64,000 bases of DNA. It comes from Arenimonas sp. GDDSR-1. GTDB lineage: Bacteria; Pseudomonadota; Gammaproteobacteria; Xanthomonadales; Xanthomonadaceae. Location of the stretch: the NCBI RefSeq assembly GCF_025980345.1, contig NZ_JAPDUI010000017.1:1-64000 (forward strand), given 5' to 3'. The position numbers and the translations under genes are program-made. Position 1 is the first letter of the stretch, and each line of letters opens with the position of its first letter. The notes beneath the pieces were generated by a model, which worked only from the letters and a program-made list of their open reading frames with translations, searched no databases and was not told where the DNA came from. Of this stretch, positions 19,691 to 28,211 are shown piece by piece.

Positions 19691-21070
19691 ATGTCAAAAA
19701 TCCCTCTCGGCCTGATCATGGCCGCCGCCCTGGGCGCATCCCCCCTGCAGGCGAAAAAAGCCAAGCCGGCACCGGAACCCGCCAAACCGGCGCCCTATGC
19801 CAGCACCTACCGGCCCGTTGCCTCCGGGCCGGTACTGTTGCGCAATGCCACGGTACTGACCGGTACCGGGGAACGCCTCGAGAACGCCGATGTCCTCATG
19901 CAGGATGGCAAAATCCAGGCCGTCGGCAAGGGTCTGGCCGCACCGCAAGGTGCCCTTAGCGTGGATGCCACCGGCAAATGGATCACCCCCGGCATCATTG
20001 ACGTCCACTCGCATCTGGGCGTCTATGCCAGCCCCGGCATCGATGCGACCAGTGACGGCAATGAAGCCACCAATGCCGTCACCGCCAATGTCTGGGCCGA
20101 ACACTCCGTGTGGCCGCAGGATGCCGGTTTCGCCAAGGCCCTGGCCGGCGGCGTGACCAGCCTGCAGATCCTGCCCGGCTCGGCCAATCTGGTCGGCGGC
20201 CGCAGCGTGATCCTGAAAAACGTGGCGGCAACCACCGTACAGGCCATGAAGTTCCCGGATGCGCCCTACGGCATCAAAATGGCCTGCGGCGAAAATCCGA
20301 AGCGGGTTTACGGCGAAAAGGGCGGTCCGTCGACCCGTATGGGCAACATGGCCGGCTACCGCGAGGCCTTCATCGATGCGCAGGCCTACCGGAAGCAATG
20401 GGATGCCTATGAAGCCGGCGGACGCCGCGGCGAGGCGCCGGCACAGAATCTGCGCAATGAGACCCTGGCCGGTGTGCTGCGCGGCGACATCACCGTCAAC
20501 ATCCACTGCTACCGCGCCGACGAAATGGCGCAGATGATCGATCTGTCCAGGGAATTCGGTTTCAAAATCGCCTCGTTCCACCATGGCGTGGAAGCCTACA
20601 AGATCGCCGATGTGCTGGCCCGCGAAAACATCTGCGGCGCGCTCTGGGCCGATTGGTGGGGCTTCAAGCTGGAAGCCTATGACGGCATCGAGGAAAACAT
20701 CGCGCTGGTCGACCGCGTGCCCGGCGGCTGCGCCATCGTGCACTCGGATTCCTCGGAAGGCGTCCAGCGCCTGAACCAGGAAGCCGCCAAGGTCATCGCT
20801 TCGGCCAAACGCGTCAATATCGACATCACGCCCGAGCATGCCATCCGCTGGCTGACCGCGAACGCCGCCAAGGCCCTGCGCATCGACGACCGCACCGGCA
20901 GCCTGCAACCCGGAAAAATGGCCGATGTGGTGGTCTGGAACGGCACGCCGTTCTCGACCTACGCGAAGGCGGAAAAGGTCTACATCGACGGTGCTTTGCT
21001 GTATGACCGCGGCAATCGCGCCCTGCAGCCGCGGGTCGATTTCATTCTCGGACAGGAGGGCCAACCATGA
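19691..21070 (+). CDS. Exported amidohydrolase, metal site intact
   Basis: 459 aa from ATG 19691, with GGAGA at good spacing; the track start 17 codons earlier has no support. A signal peptide (MSKIPLGLIMAAALGASPLQA) is followed by a proline-rich linker. The amidohydrolase fold has the HxH ligand pair in IIDVHSHLGVY (about residue 107), later His residues in VNIHCYRADEM and ASFHHGVEAYK, and an Asp in VHSDSSEG. The C-terminal GKMADVVVWNG is the usual composite-barrel ending. The substrate is unknown; related exported enzymes act on dipeptides or cyclic amides. First gene of a three-gene operon; its stop overlaps the next start in ATGA. Confidence 0.9.
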   Translation: MSKIPLGLIMAAALGASPLQAKKAKPAPEPAKPAPYASTYRPVASGPVLLRNATVLTGTGERLENADVLMQDGKIQAVGKGLAAPQGALSVDATGKWITPGIIDVHSHLGVYASPGIDATSDGNEATNAVTANVWAEHSVWPQDAGFAKALAGGVTSLQILPGSANLVGGRSVILKNVAATTVQAMKFPDAPYGIKMACGENPKRVYGEKGGPSTRMGNMAGYREAFIDAQAYRKQWDAYEAGGRRGEAPAQNLRNETLAGVLRGDITVNIHCYRADEMAQMIDLSREFGFKIASFHHGVEAYKIADVLARENICGALWADWWGFKLEAYDGIEENIALVDRVPGGCAIVHSDSSEGVQRLNQEAAKVIASAKRVNIDITPEHAIRWLTANAAKALRIDDRTGSLQPGKMADVVVWNGTPFSTYAKAEKVYIDGALLYDRGNRALQPRVDFILGQEGQP

Positions 21071-22320
21071 GCCGCCGCTACGTATTCATCGGCCTGATGG
21101 CCTTCGCCTTCGGCGCCCAGGCGCAGAATGTACTGATCCGCAATGCCACCGTGCATACCGCGGCCGCGCAGGGCACCCTGCAGAATGCCGATGTGCTGGT
21201 GCAGGGCGGCATCATCCGCGCGGTCGGAAGGAATCTGGCCAATCCCGGCAATGCGCCGGTGGTGGATGCCGGCGGCAAACCGCTGACGCCCGGTCTGTTC
21301 GGCGGCATTACCGACATCGGTCTCGAGGAGATCAGCCAGGAAGGCTCGACCGTTGATGCCAACTTGAGTCTAAAAACCGGGGACTCCGGACTGATTGAAA
21401 CCCTGCGCCCGGAATTCGACGCCACCCGCGCCTATAACCCGCGCTCGACGCTGCTGGCGGTCGCACGTGTCGGCGGCATGAGTTTCACTGCTCTGGGCAC
21501 CGGCGGCAGCCTGCTGCCCGGCCAAGGCGGTGTGATGCGCCTGGACGGCGGTTATGAACCGCTGCGCCGGACGCCCTTCATCCGTATCGGCAGCAGCCAG
21601 CTCAATGAAAGCGGCTCCAGCCGCGCGGCCCAGTTCATGCTGCTGGAACAGGCCTTCGCCGAAGCCAAGATGCCGATTGCCGGCGATCCGCGCCTGTTGA
21701 CTGCCGCCGGACGCAATGCACTGAACACGGCATCGCTCGGCAACCGTTTTCTGGTCACGGTGAACCGTGAAGCCGACATCCGGCAGGCTTTGAAGCTGTC
21801 GGCGAAAACCGGCATCCGCATCGCCATCGTCGGTGGTGCCGAAGCCTGGCGTCTCAGCGATGAACTGGCGGCAGCGAAAGTTCCGGTGTTCCTCGATGCG
21901 ATGGACAATCTGCCCGGCAGCTTCGAGCAGATCGGCGCCAGCGAAGAGAATGCGGCGCGTCTGCACCGTGCCGGCGTCAGCGTCAGTTTCATCAACGGCA
22001 ATGATTCCTCGCACAATGCCCGCAAAGTCCGCCAGATAGCCGGCGTTGCGGTGGCCAACGGTTTGCCCTGGGAAGCCGGTCTGGCCGGCATCACTTCGGC
22101 GCCGGCGAAGGCGCTCGGTGTGGAAAGCAGGATTGGCAGCATCGAAGTCGGCAAAACGGCCGATCTCGTGCTCTGGACCGGTGACCCGCTGGATGTCGCT
22201 TCGACGGCATCCGCGATGTGGCTGGCCGGCAAGAACACCCCGCTGGTTTCGCGCCAGACCCTGTTGCGTGACCGCTATCTGGCCCCGGAAAGCAGTCTGC
22301 CGCGCGCCTATCAACCCTGA
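21067..22320 (+). CDS. Exported amidohydrolase homologue lacking most metal ligands
   Basis: 417 aa. A signal peptide ends AFGAQAQ, followed by the same fold as the preceding gene. Aligned by eye, the HxH strand is replaced by LFGGITDIGLEE, the NIHCYRADEM segment by TVNREADIRQ, and SFHHGVEAYKI by IVGGAEAWRL. Only the last Asp region (NGNDSS) resembles the enzyme. It is therefore probably not a metal hydrolase on its own and may be a structural or regulatory partner of the upstream gene product. The ATGA overlap with that gene implies coupled, near-stoichiometric translation. Confidence 0.85.
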   Translation: MSRRYVFIGLMAFAFGAQAQNVLIRNATVHTAAAQGTLQNADVLVQGGIIRAVGRNLANPGNAPVVDAGGKPLTPGLFGGITDIGLEEISQEGSTVDANLSLKTGDSGLIETLRPEFDATRAYNPRSTLLAVARVGGMSFTALGTGGSLLPGQGGVMRLDGGYEPLRRTPFIRIGSSQLNESGSSRAAQFMLLEQAFAEAKMPIAGDPRLLTAAGRNALNTASLGNRFLVTVNREADIRQALKLSAKTGIRIAIVGGAEAWRLSDELAAAKVPVFLDAMDNLPGSFEQIGASEENAARLHRAGVSVSFINGNDSSHNARKVRQIAGVAVANGLPWEAGLAGITSAPAKALGVESRIGSIEVGKTADLVLWTGDPLDVASTASAMWLAGKNTPLVSRQTLLRDRYLAPESSLPRAYQP

Positions 22321-22330
22321 GGAATAACGT

Positions 22331-25300
22331 ATGACCATCAAACCCCTGGCGCTGCTCTGCAGCGCCCTGCTGCTTGGCCCGCTGGCCGCCGCCGATAAAC
22401 CGGCCTGGGACGTTTCCGCCGATCACGGCAAAACCAAGACCGTGCGCTTCACCACCGATGAAGGCACCTGGCTGGATCTGGATGTCAGTCCGGACGGCAA
22501 GCGCATCGTGTTCTCGATGATGGGCGACATCTACCTGCTGCCGATTTCCGGCGGCACCGCCCAGCGCCTCAGCTCCGGACCGGCCTGGGACGTGCAGCCG
22601 CGGTTCTCGCCGGATGGCCGCGAAATCGCGTTCACGTCCGACCGCGCCGGCGGCAACAACCTCTGGCGCATGGCCGCCGACGGCAGCAATGCCGTGCAGG
22701 TCACCAAGGAAAACTTCCGGCTGTTCAACAACCCGGTGTGGACGCCGGACGGCCAGTATCTGATCGGCCGCAAGCATTTCACCTCGGGCCGTTCGCTCGG
22801 CGCGGGCGAGCTGTGGATGACCCACCGCAACGGCGGCGAAGGCCTGCAGCTGACCAAACGCCGCAACGACCAGATGGATCTGGGCGAGCCGGCGGTCAGT
22901 CCGGACGGCCGCTACGTCTATTACTCGGAAGACGTGAGCCCCGGCAGTTCCTTCGAATACAACAAGAACGTGCATGGCGTGATCTACGCCATCAAACGCC
23001 TCGACCGCGAAACCGGCGACACCGAAACCCTGGTGAACACCCCCGGCGGCGCCATCCGGCCGCAGCCCTCGCCCGACGGCAAGCGTCTGGCCTTCATCAA
23101 ACGCGTGCGCGACAAAACCGTGCTGCATGTGCTCGATCTCAAATCCGGCAAGGTCACACCGGTGTGGGACGGTCTCTCGCACGACATGCAGGAAGTGTGG
23201 GCGATTTTCGGCCCCTACGCGAACTTCAACTGGACTCCGGATTCGAAATCGGTGGTGATCTGGGCCCAGGGCAAGCTCTGGCGCGTGGACATGGCCAGCG
23301 GCAAACCGAGCCCGATCGCGTTCACCGCCGAAGTGCAGCAGAAACTGACCGCGCCGATCCGGGTCAGCCATACATTGGAAGGCGACAGCTTCACCCCGAA
23401 AATGCTGCGTGACGTGGCGACCTCGCCCGATGGCAAAACCGTGGTGTTCCATGCGGTCGGTCATCTCTGGAAGCGCAGTCTGCCGGGCGGTGCAATCACC
23501 CGCCTGACCGGCGAAAGCGTGGCATTCGAATACCAACCGCATTTCAGCCGGGATGGCCGCAGGCTGCTGTATACCGCCTGGAGCGACAAAACCCAGGGCA
23601 GCATCCGGGAAATCGATCTGGCCAGCGGCAGCATCCGCACCCTGAGCGATGAGCCCGGCTTTTATTACCAGCCGAAGTGGTCGCCCGACGGCAAGTATCT
23701 GGTGTTCATCAAGGACGGCGGCGGCAGCCTCACCGGCAGCCTGAATACCGGCACCCCCGGCATCTACATCACGCCGACTGCCAGCTGGTCGCCGCAGAAA
23801 ATCGCCGATGGCGGCGAGCCGCAGTTCACCCCGGATTCAAAAGCCCTGTTGTACATGAGCGGCGGTGGCCTGTCGAAGAAAGTGAACCGCATCGGCCTGC
23901 ACGGCGAGGATAAACGCGAAATCCTGAGCCTGAAATACGCCGACTCGGTGCAGCTCAGTCCGGACGGCAAGCATGTCGCCTTCACCGAACTGTTCAATGC
24001 TTATGTGGCGCCGCTGCCTGCTTATGGCGGCAGCATCGAGTTGAGCAAGGACACCACCGCGGTGCCGGTCACCCGACTGACCAGCAGCGCCGGCCCCTAC
24101 CTGCACTGGTCGGATGCCGACACCGTGCACTGGATGCTGGGCAACCAGTATTTCACGCGCGACATCAAACCCGGAGCTTCGGCCGCTTCGACCTCGATGG
24201 CGTTCAGCGTGCCGAGCGACCGTCCTTCCGACACCGTGGCCTTCACCGGCGCCCGCATCATCACCATGAAAAATGCCGAGCGCCAGCAGGAAATCATCGA
24301 AAGCGGTACCGTGCTGGTGCAGGGTGACAAAATCACCGCGGTCGGCGCCAACGTGACGGTGCCTGCCGGTGCACGGATCATCGACGCCCGTGGCAAGACC
24401 ATCTTCCCCGGCATCGTCGATGCGCACGCCCATGCCGCGCATTTCGGCGGCGGTGTGGTTCCGCAGCAGAACTGGGCCTATTACGCCAATCTCGCGTTCG
24501 GCATCACCACCATGCACGATCCCTCGGCAACCTCGGAAACGGTGTTCTCGCAGGCCGAATTGCAGAAGGCCGGCGCCCTGGTCGGTCCGCGCGTGATGTC
24601 GACCGGCACCATTTTGTACGGCGCGGATGGCGATTTCAAAGCCGTCATCAACTCCATTGACGACGCGCGCAACACCATCGCGCGCATGAAAGCGGTCGGT
24701 GCCTTCAGCGTGAAAAGCTACAACCAGCCGCGCCGCGACCAACGCCAGCAAATCAACCAGGCAGCGCGTGAACAGGGCATCCTGGTGGTCGAGGAAGGCG
24801 GCTCCACCTTCAACCACAACATGACCATGATTCTCGACGGCGTCACCGGCGTCGAACACAACATTCCGGTCGCGCCGCTTTACAGGGATGTGGTCGAGAC
24901 CTGGAAGGCCACCGATGTCCGCAACACCCCGACCCTGGTGGTTAACTACGGCGGTCTGAATGCCGAGTACTGGTGGTACGACAAGATGAACATCTGGGAA
25001 AACCAGCGCTTCCTGAACTTCTACCCGCGCGAGGCCTTGGATGCACGCTCGATCCGCCGGGAAACCGCACCGGACTGGGACTACTACCACATCAAGGTGG
25101 CGCAGCAGGCCAAACGCCTGCGCGATGCCGGCATCCGCATCCAGGTCGGCGGCCACGGCCAGATGCAGGGCCTATCGCCGAACTGGGAAATCTGGTCGCT
25201 GGTGCAGGGCGGTTTCACGCCCTGGGAAGCCCTGCGTGCCGCCACCATCGACGGCGCCGATTATCTGGGTTTCAGCGCCGAAATCGGTTCGCTGGAAGCG

Positions 25301-25537
25301 GGCAAACGCGCCGATCTGGTCATCACCAACAGCAACCCGCTGGACAAGATCGAGAACACCATCGATACCGCCTACGTGATGGTCAACGGCCGTCTGTTCG
25401 ATGCCGCAACCATGGCCGAAATCGGCGGCAAACAGCGGCCGGCGCCGGAGTTCTACTTCAACCGGCAGCAGAGCGGACTGAGTGTTGGCCAGGAATACGG
25501 ACCGACCATGGAAGCGACCGAACAGCTCGTGTGGTAA
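22331..25537 (+). CDS. Exported beta-propeller-amidohydrolase fusion protein
   Basis: 1068 aa. A signal peptide (ends GPLAAAD) is followed by a long TolB/WD40-like propeller up to about residue 640, with repeated blades of the type VSPDGKRIVFS, FSPDGREIAFTSD and WTPDGQYLIG. A C-terminal amidohydrolase domain begins at VAFTGARIITM. Its metal site HAHAAH is at about residue 698 and GKRADLVITNSNPLD ends the domain. This architecture is known for large secreted amidohydrolases of Proteobacteria and Bacteroidota; the propeller may gate access as in tricorn or prolyl oligopeptidases. It starts 10 bp after the previous gene and ends the operon at a strong terminator. Confidence 0.92.
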   Translation: MTIKPLALLCSALLLGPLAAADKPAWDVSADHGKTKTVRFTTDEGTWLDLDVSPDGKRIVFSMMGDIYLLPISGGTAQRLSSGPAWDVQPRFSPDGREIAFTSDRAGGNNLWRMAADGSNAVQVTKENFRLFNNPVWTPDGQYLIGRKHFTSGRSLGAGELWMTHRNGGEGLQLTKRRNDQMDLGEPAVSPDGRYVYYSEDVSPGSSFEYNKNVHGVIYAIKRLDRETGDTETLVNTPGGAIRPQPSPDGKRLAFIKRVRDKTVLHVLDLKSGKVTPVWDGLSHDMQEVWAIFGPYANFNWTPDSKSVVIWAQGKLWRVDMASGKPSPIAFTAEVQQKLTAPIRVSHTLEGDSFTPKMLRDVATSPDGKTVVFHAVGHLWKRSLPGGAITRLTGESVAFEYQPHFSRDGRRLLYTAWSDKTQGSIREIDLASGSIRTLSDEPGFYYQPKWSPDGKYLVFIKDGGGSLTGSLNTGTPGIYITPTASWSPQKIADGGEPQFTPDSKALLYMSGGGLSKKVNRIGLHGEDKREILSLKYADSVQLSPDGKHVAFTELFNAYVAPLPAYGGSIELSKDTTAVPVTRLTSSAGPYLHWSDADTVHWMLGNQYFTRDIKPGASAASTSMAFSVPSDRPSDTVAFTGARIITMKNAERQQEIIESGTVLVQGDKITAVGANVTVPAGARIIDARGKTIFPGIVDAHAHAAHFGGGVVPQQNWAYYANLAFGITTMHDPSATSETVFSQAELQKAGALVGPRVMSTGTILYGADGDFKAVINSIDDARNTIARMKAVGAFSVKSYNQPRRDQRQQINQAAREQGILVVEEGGSTFNHNMTMILDGVTGVEHNIPVAPLYRDVVETWKATDVRNTPTLVVNYGGLNAEYWWYDKMNIWENQRFLNFYPREALDARSIRRETAPDWDYYHIKVAQQAKRLRDAGIRIQVGGHGQMQGLSPNWEIWSLVQGGFTPWEALRAATIDGADYLGFSAEIGSLEAGKRADLVITNSNPLDKIENTIDTAYVMVNGRLFDAATMAEIGGKQRPAPEFYFNRQQSGLSVGQEYGPTMEATEQLVW

Positions 25538-25548
25538 GCCAAGGCGCC

Positions 25549-25571
25549 GGAAACGGCGCCTTCTTTTTTTT
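25549..25571 (+). terminator. Intrinsic terminator of the amidohydrolase operon
   Basis: The stem AAGGCGCC/GGCGCCTT has a short loop and is followed by CTTTTTTTT. Confidence 0.9.
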
Positions 25572-25640
25572 CATGCTTTACATGAACCCATTTTGGGCAG
25601 TTCTATTGCATTGAGAAATGCCGTATTCATTCGGCCACGC

Positions 25641-25646
25641 TATGAT
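25641..25646 (+). promoter_or_regulatory. Candidate -10 box of the GGDEF gene
   Basis: TATGAT lies 29 bp upstream of ATG 25675. A start site near 25653 would exclude the longer ORF of the track (25618). No convincing -35 was found. Confidence 0.3.
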
Positions 25647-25674
25647 GCGTTGTCAACACAGAAACAGGCTTTCC

Positions 25675-26841
25675 ATGATTACAACGCTTGAATCCTGGGC
25701 GCTGTTTGCGCTGGTGCTTTTCCAGACATTGGTTTATTCCGGCTCATGGTTTCATTTTCAGCCAAAGCTGGCCGATGAGCGAAAAGCGCTGCTGAACTGG
25801 ACAGTATTCATGGCGCTTACCTCTGCCGCACTGATGCTCAGTCTGCTGCGGGACGACGGTCGCCTGTGGCTGCCGGTGGTCGGCACGAATCTGCTTTCAC
25901 TTCTAGCATTCATTGCCATGAAACGCGGCTTCGAACATTTCATCCTGCGCCGGCCGAATGATGCCGAGCACCTCTGGGTGGCCGTCATCGCTTCTGCACT
26001 GATCCTTTACGCCGGCCCCTCTCCGGAGATGGATTTTCTGCGCAAGAGTGTGTCCTATGCCAGCGCGATATGGCTGACCGCACGGAGCATGCAGATCATG
26101 TATCTGCCCTTGACCCGGGAATTTGGCATGCGCATTGCAGCCACGGCCCTTGTTCCCGGTACCTTGCTTGTGCTTTATTTCCTCACCTTGCTGATTTTCT
26201 TCGGTGGCCTGCAATGGCAGATTTCACGACTCGGCGGCAGCCTTATTGTGCCGCTGCTGCTCAGTTACATGCTGATTTCAGGATTGATGAATTACACCGT
26301 GAATCATCTTCTGTCACGGCGCTTGTTGGCCCAGCTGGATGCCAAAGCCCGCAGGGACCATTTGACCGGACTGTTCAACCGGATGGCCTTCGAGGAAATC
26401 ACCCTGCACGAATGGCACCGGCATCAACGGACGGGCGCTGGGTTTGCCTACCTGGCACTCGACATCGACCATTTCAAGTCAGTCAACGATACCTATGGTC
26501 ACCACAGCGGTGATATCGTTTTGGCTGAAACAGCGGCACGCATCACCGGCGCCGTAAGGCGGATTGATGTTGCCGCCCGCGTCGGCGGCGAGGAGTTTTC
26601 GGTACTGCTTCCGGACACCGGCCTAGAAGAAGCCATGGTGGTTGCCGAACGGATCCGATTGGCCATTCACAGTGAGCCCTTCATGCTTGGTGATACCTCG
26701 CTGGCGATAACAATCAGTGGTGGAATCGCTCTTGCAAATGCAGAGGATGCTTCTGTTGCGGATACGGCATCGCGTGCGGATACCGCTCTGTATGCCGCGA
26801 AAAGCCAGGGCAGAAACCGTATTTGCCATTCTCCGAACTGA
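25675..26841 (+). CDS. Membrane-bound diguanylate cyclase (GGDEF)
   Basis: 388 aa. Six or so transmembrane helices make up residues 1-215, with no recognisable ligand domain. A GGDEF domain follows: RDHLTGLFNRMAFEE at its start, DIDHFKSVNDTYGH, and the active-site GGEEF at about residue 304. RRID lies exactly five residues before GGEEF, so the RxxD inhibitory site is present and feedback inhibition by cyclic di-GMP is expected. It makes c-di-GMP from two GTP. It is monocistronic and not near the HD-GYP phosphodiesterase of this window. Confidence 0.93.
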   Translation: MITTLESWALFALVLFQTLVYSGSWFHFQPKLADERKALLNWTVFMALTSAALMLSLLRDDGRLWLPVVGTNLLSLLAFIAMKRGFEHFILRRPNDAEHLWVAVIASALILYAGPSPEMDFLRKSVSYASAIWLTARSMQIMYLPLTREFGMRIAATALVPGTLLVLYFLTLLIFFGGLQWQISRLGGSLIVPLLLSYMLISGLMNYTVNHLLSRRLLAQLDAKARRDHLTGLFNRMAFEEITLHEWHRHQRTGAGFAYLALDIDHFKSVNDTYGHHSGDIVLAETAARITGAVRRIDVAARVGGEEFSVLLPDTGLEEAMVVAERIRLAIHSEPFMLGDTSLAITISGGIALANAEDASVADTASRADTALYAAKSQGRNRICHSPN

Positions 26842-26853
26842 GCAAGCCGGCTT

Positions 26854-26863
26854 TTGCTAGAAT
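26854..26863 (+). promoter_or_regulatory. Candidate extended -10 promoter
   Basis: TTTTGC followed by TAGAAT provides a TGn-extended -10 box 48 bp upstream of the 112-aa gene. The -35 region is poor, as is common for extended -10 promoters. Confidence 0.45.
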
Positions 26864-26911
26864 GCCCCATGGGCCGCGGTAGCTTGGCCGTTTTGCATCG
26901 GGGAGTCTGCC

Positions 26912-27250
26912 ATGAAGTTCTACATCACCCTGCCGGATCCGGAACAAGCCCGCGGCAGCAATGCCGCCGTCAGCTTCACGGCCATGGGCGTCGATGCCTT
27001 CGCCGAGCAATTGCAGCATGCCCTGTCCGACCGCCGCTTCATCGAAGACTGGCTGGCCGGCATGGACGAGGATGAGGCCGACCAGGTTGATCCGGCGTTG
27101 CTGGCCATCGATGCCAAAGCCAAGGTCTCGGGAAAGCTGCACGGGCTCGGCTTCATGTTGGTCGCCGATACCGCCCTGAACGGCACGGCATTCAAGCATC
27201 GCATGCGCCTGTTGGCCGGAAACCACTGGCAGCTGGTTGATGTCAAGTAA
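26912..27250 (+). CDS. Small protein of unknown function
   Basis: 112 aa, no signal peptide or membrane segment, mildly acidic (MDEDEADQVDP in the middle). It starts MKFYITLPDPEQARG, and GGGGAGT lies before the ATG. No family recognised. Codon use and GC resemble the neighbours, and the frame is supported by a promoter-like extended -10 and by the closely following DUF1415 gene, with which it probably forms an operon. Confidence 0.7.
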   Translation: MKFYITLPDPEQARGSNAAVSFTAMGVDAFAEQLQHALSDRRFIEDWLAGMDEDEADQVDPALLAIDAKAKVSGKLHGLGFMLVADTALNGTAFKHRMRLLAGNHWQLVDVK

Positions 27251-27254
27251 GCCG

Positions 27255-27827
27255 ATGTCGGACACCGACACTCCTGACACCGTCACTGCACGGACCCGGC
27301 AATGGATCGAGACGGTGGTGGTCGGCATGAATTTCTGCCCTTTCGCCAAGCGGGAGCTGCGCCATGGCACGGTGCGCTTCATCGTCGCTCCGGAGCCGGA
27401 GATTGAATCCGTGCTCTTGCAGCTGATGGACGAATGCACGCATCTGGATGCCGATGACGGTACGCAGACCACCCTGCTGATTCTGCCGGAGGGCTTCGCC
27501 GACTTTGACGACTACCTCGATCTTGCCGGTTTGGCCGAGGACCTGTTGGCCGATCGCGGCTATGAAGGCGTGTATCAGGTCGCCAGTTTCCATCCGGATT
27601 ACCGCTTTGCCGATGCCGACGCCGATGACCCGGCGAACTACACCAACCGAAGCCCGTATCCGATGCTGCATCTGCTGCGGGAAGACGCGCTGGAAGATGC
27701 CATCGCCAATTATCCGGATCCGGACTCCATCCCGGACAACAACATCGCCAAAGCCCGCGCGCTCGGCGCGGATTACTGGATTAAACTGATGGCCGACCTG
27801 CATGCCACGGATTTTCCAAGCCCCTAA
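27255..27827 (+). CDS. DUF1415 family protein
   Basis: 190 aa. The diagnostic VVGMNFCPFAKRE lies near the N-terminus, followed by LLILPEGFADFDDYLD, VASFHPDYRFA and the PYPMLHLLREDALE block, all typical of DUF1415. The CPFA segment and conserved His residues suggest a redox or metal role, but the function is unknown. The start is set at ATG 27255; ATG 27240 inside the preceding gene is an alternative. It begins 4 bp after the stop of the preceding gene. Confidence 0.88.
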   Translation: MSDTDTPDTVTARTRQWIETVVVGMNFCPFAKRELRHGTVRFIVAPEPEIESVLLQLMDECTHLDADDGTQTTLLILPEGFADFDDYLDLAGLAEDLLADRGYEGVYQVASFHPDYRFADADADDPANYTNRSPYPMLHLLREDALEDAIANYPDPDSIPDNNIAKARALGADYWIKLMADLHATDFPSP

Positions 27828-27855
27828 TCCCAGCACCTACTGCCGAAGCATTTAC

Positions 27856-28149
27856 ATGAAAATACCTGCCGTCCTTTTGTTGTTTCTCGCCCTGCCAGCA
27901 CAAGCCGCCCTGCCGCCGCAGTACCAGAACCGGCGCGATCTCGAGGTCATGCTGACCTTCATCCAACAACACCCGCGTGTTGAAGCCGGCCTCAACGGCA
28001 TCGATCTTGATGCCTACACGGTGCGGTATGAGCGCGAGTGCATCGCCTCCTTCATGCGCGATGTCCAGCCGAAGCCGCAAGGATGGGTCGGGCCGCTGGA
28101 TCCGTTAATCTTCAAAGAAAGTACCTGCGCCTTAGATTACGTTCCCTGA
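27856..28149 (+). CDS. Small exported protein of unknown function
   Basis: 97 aa with a clear Sec signal peptide (MKIPAVLLLFLALPAQA). The mature part of about 79 residues has two cysteines (RECIASFM and STCALDYVP) that could pair in the periplasm. No family recognised. It lies 28 bp after the DUF1415 gene. The promoter of the next gene begins right after its stop, so it is probably the last gene of the small operon. Confidence 0.65.
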   Translation: MKIPAVLLLFLALPAQAALPPQYQNRRDLEVMLTFIQQHPRVEAGLNGIDLDAYTVRYERECIASFMRDVQPKPQGWVGPLDPLIFKESTCALDYVP

Positions 28150-28152
28150 GCG

Positions 28153-28181
28153 TTGCCGATAGGCATCTCAGTGCTTATCAT
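28153..28181 (+). promoter_or_regulatory. Candidate sigma-70 promoter of the PLD-family gene
   Basis: TTGCCG, exactly 17 bp, TATCAT. Predicted start near 28188, giving a leader of about 25 bases before ATG 28212. Confidence 0.55.
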
Positions 28182-28211
28182 GGTCTGAAGGCCGCATTGC
28201 AAGGAAATTCG

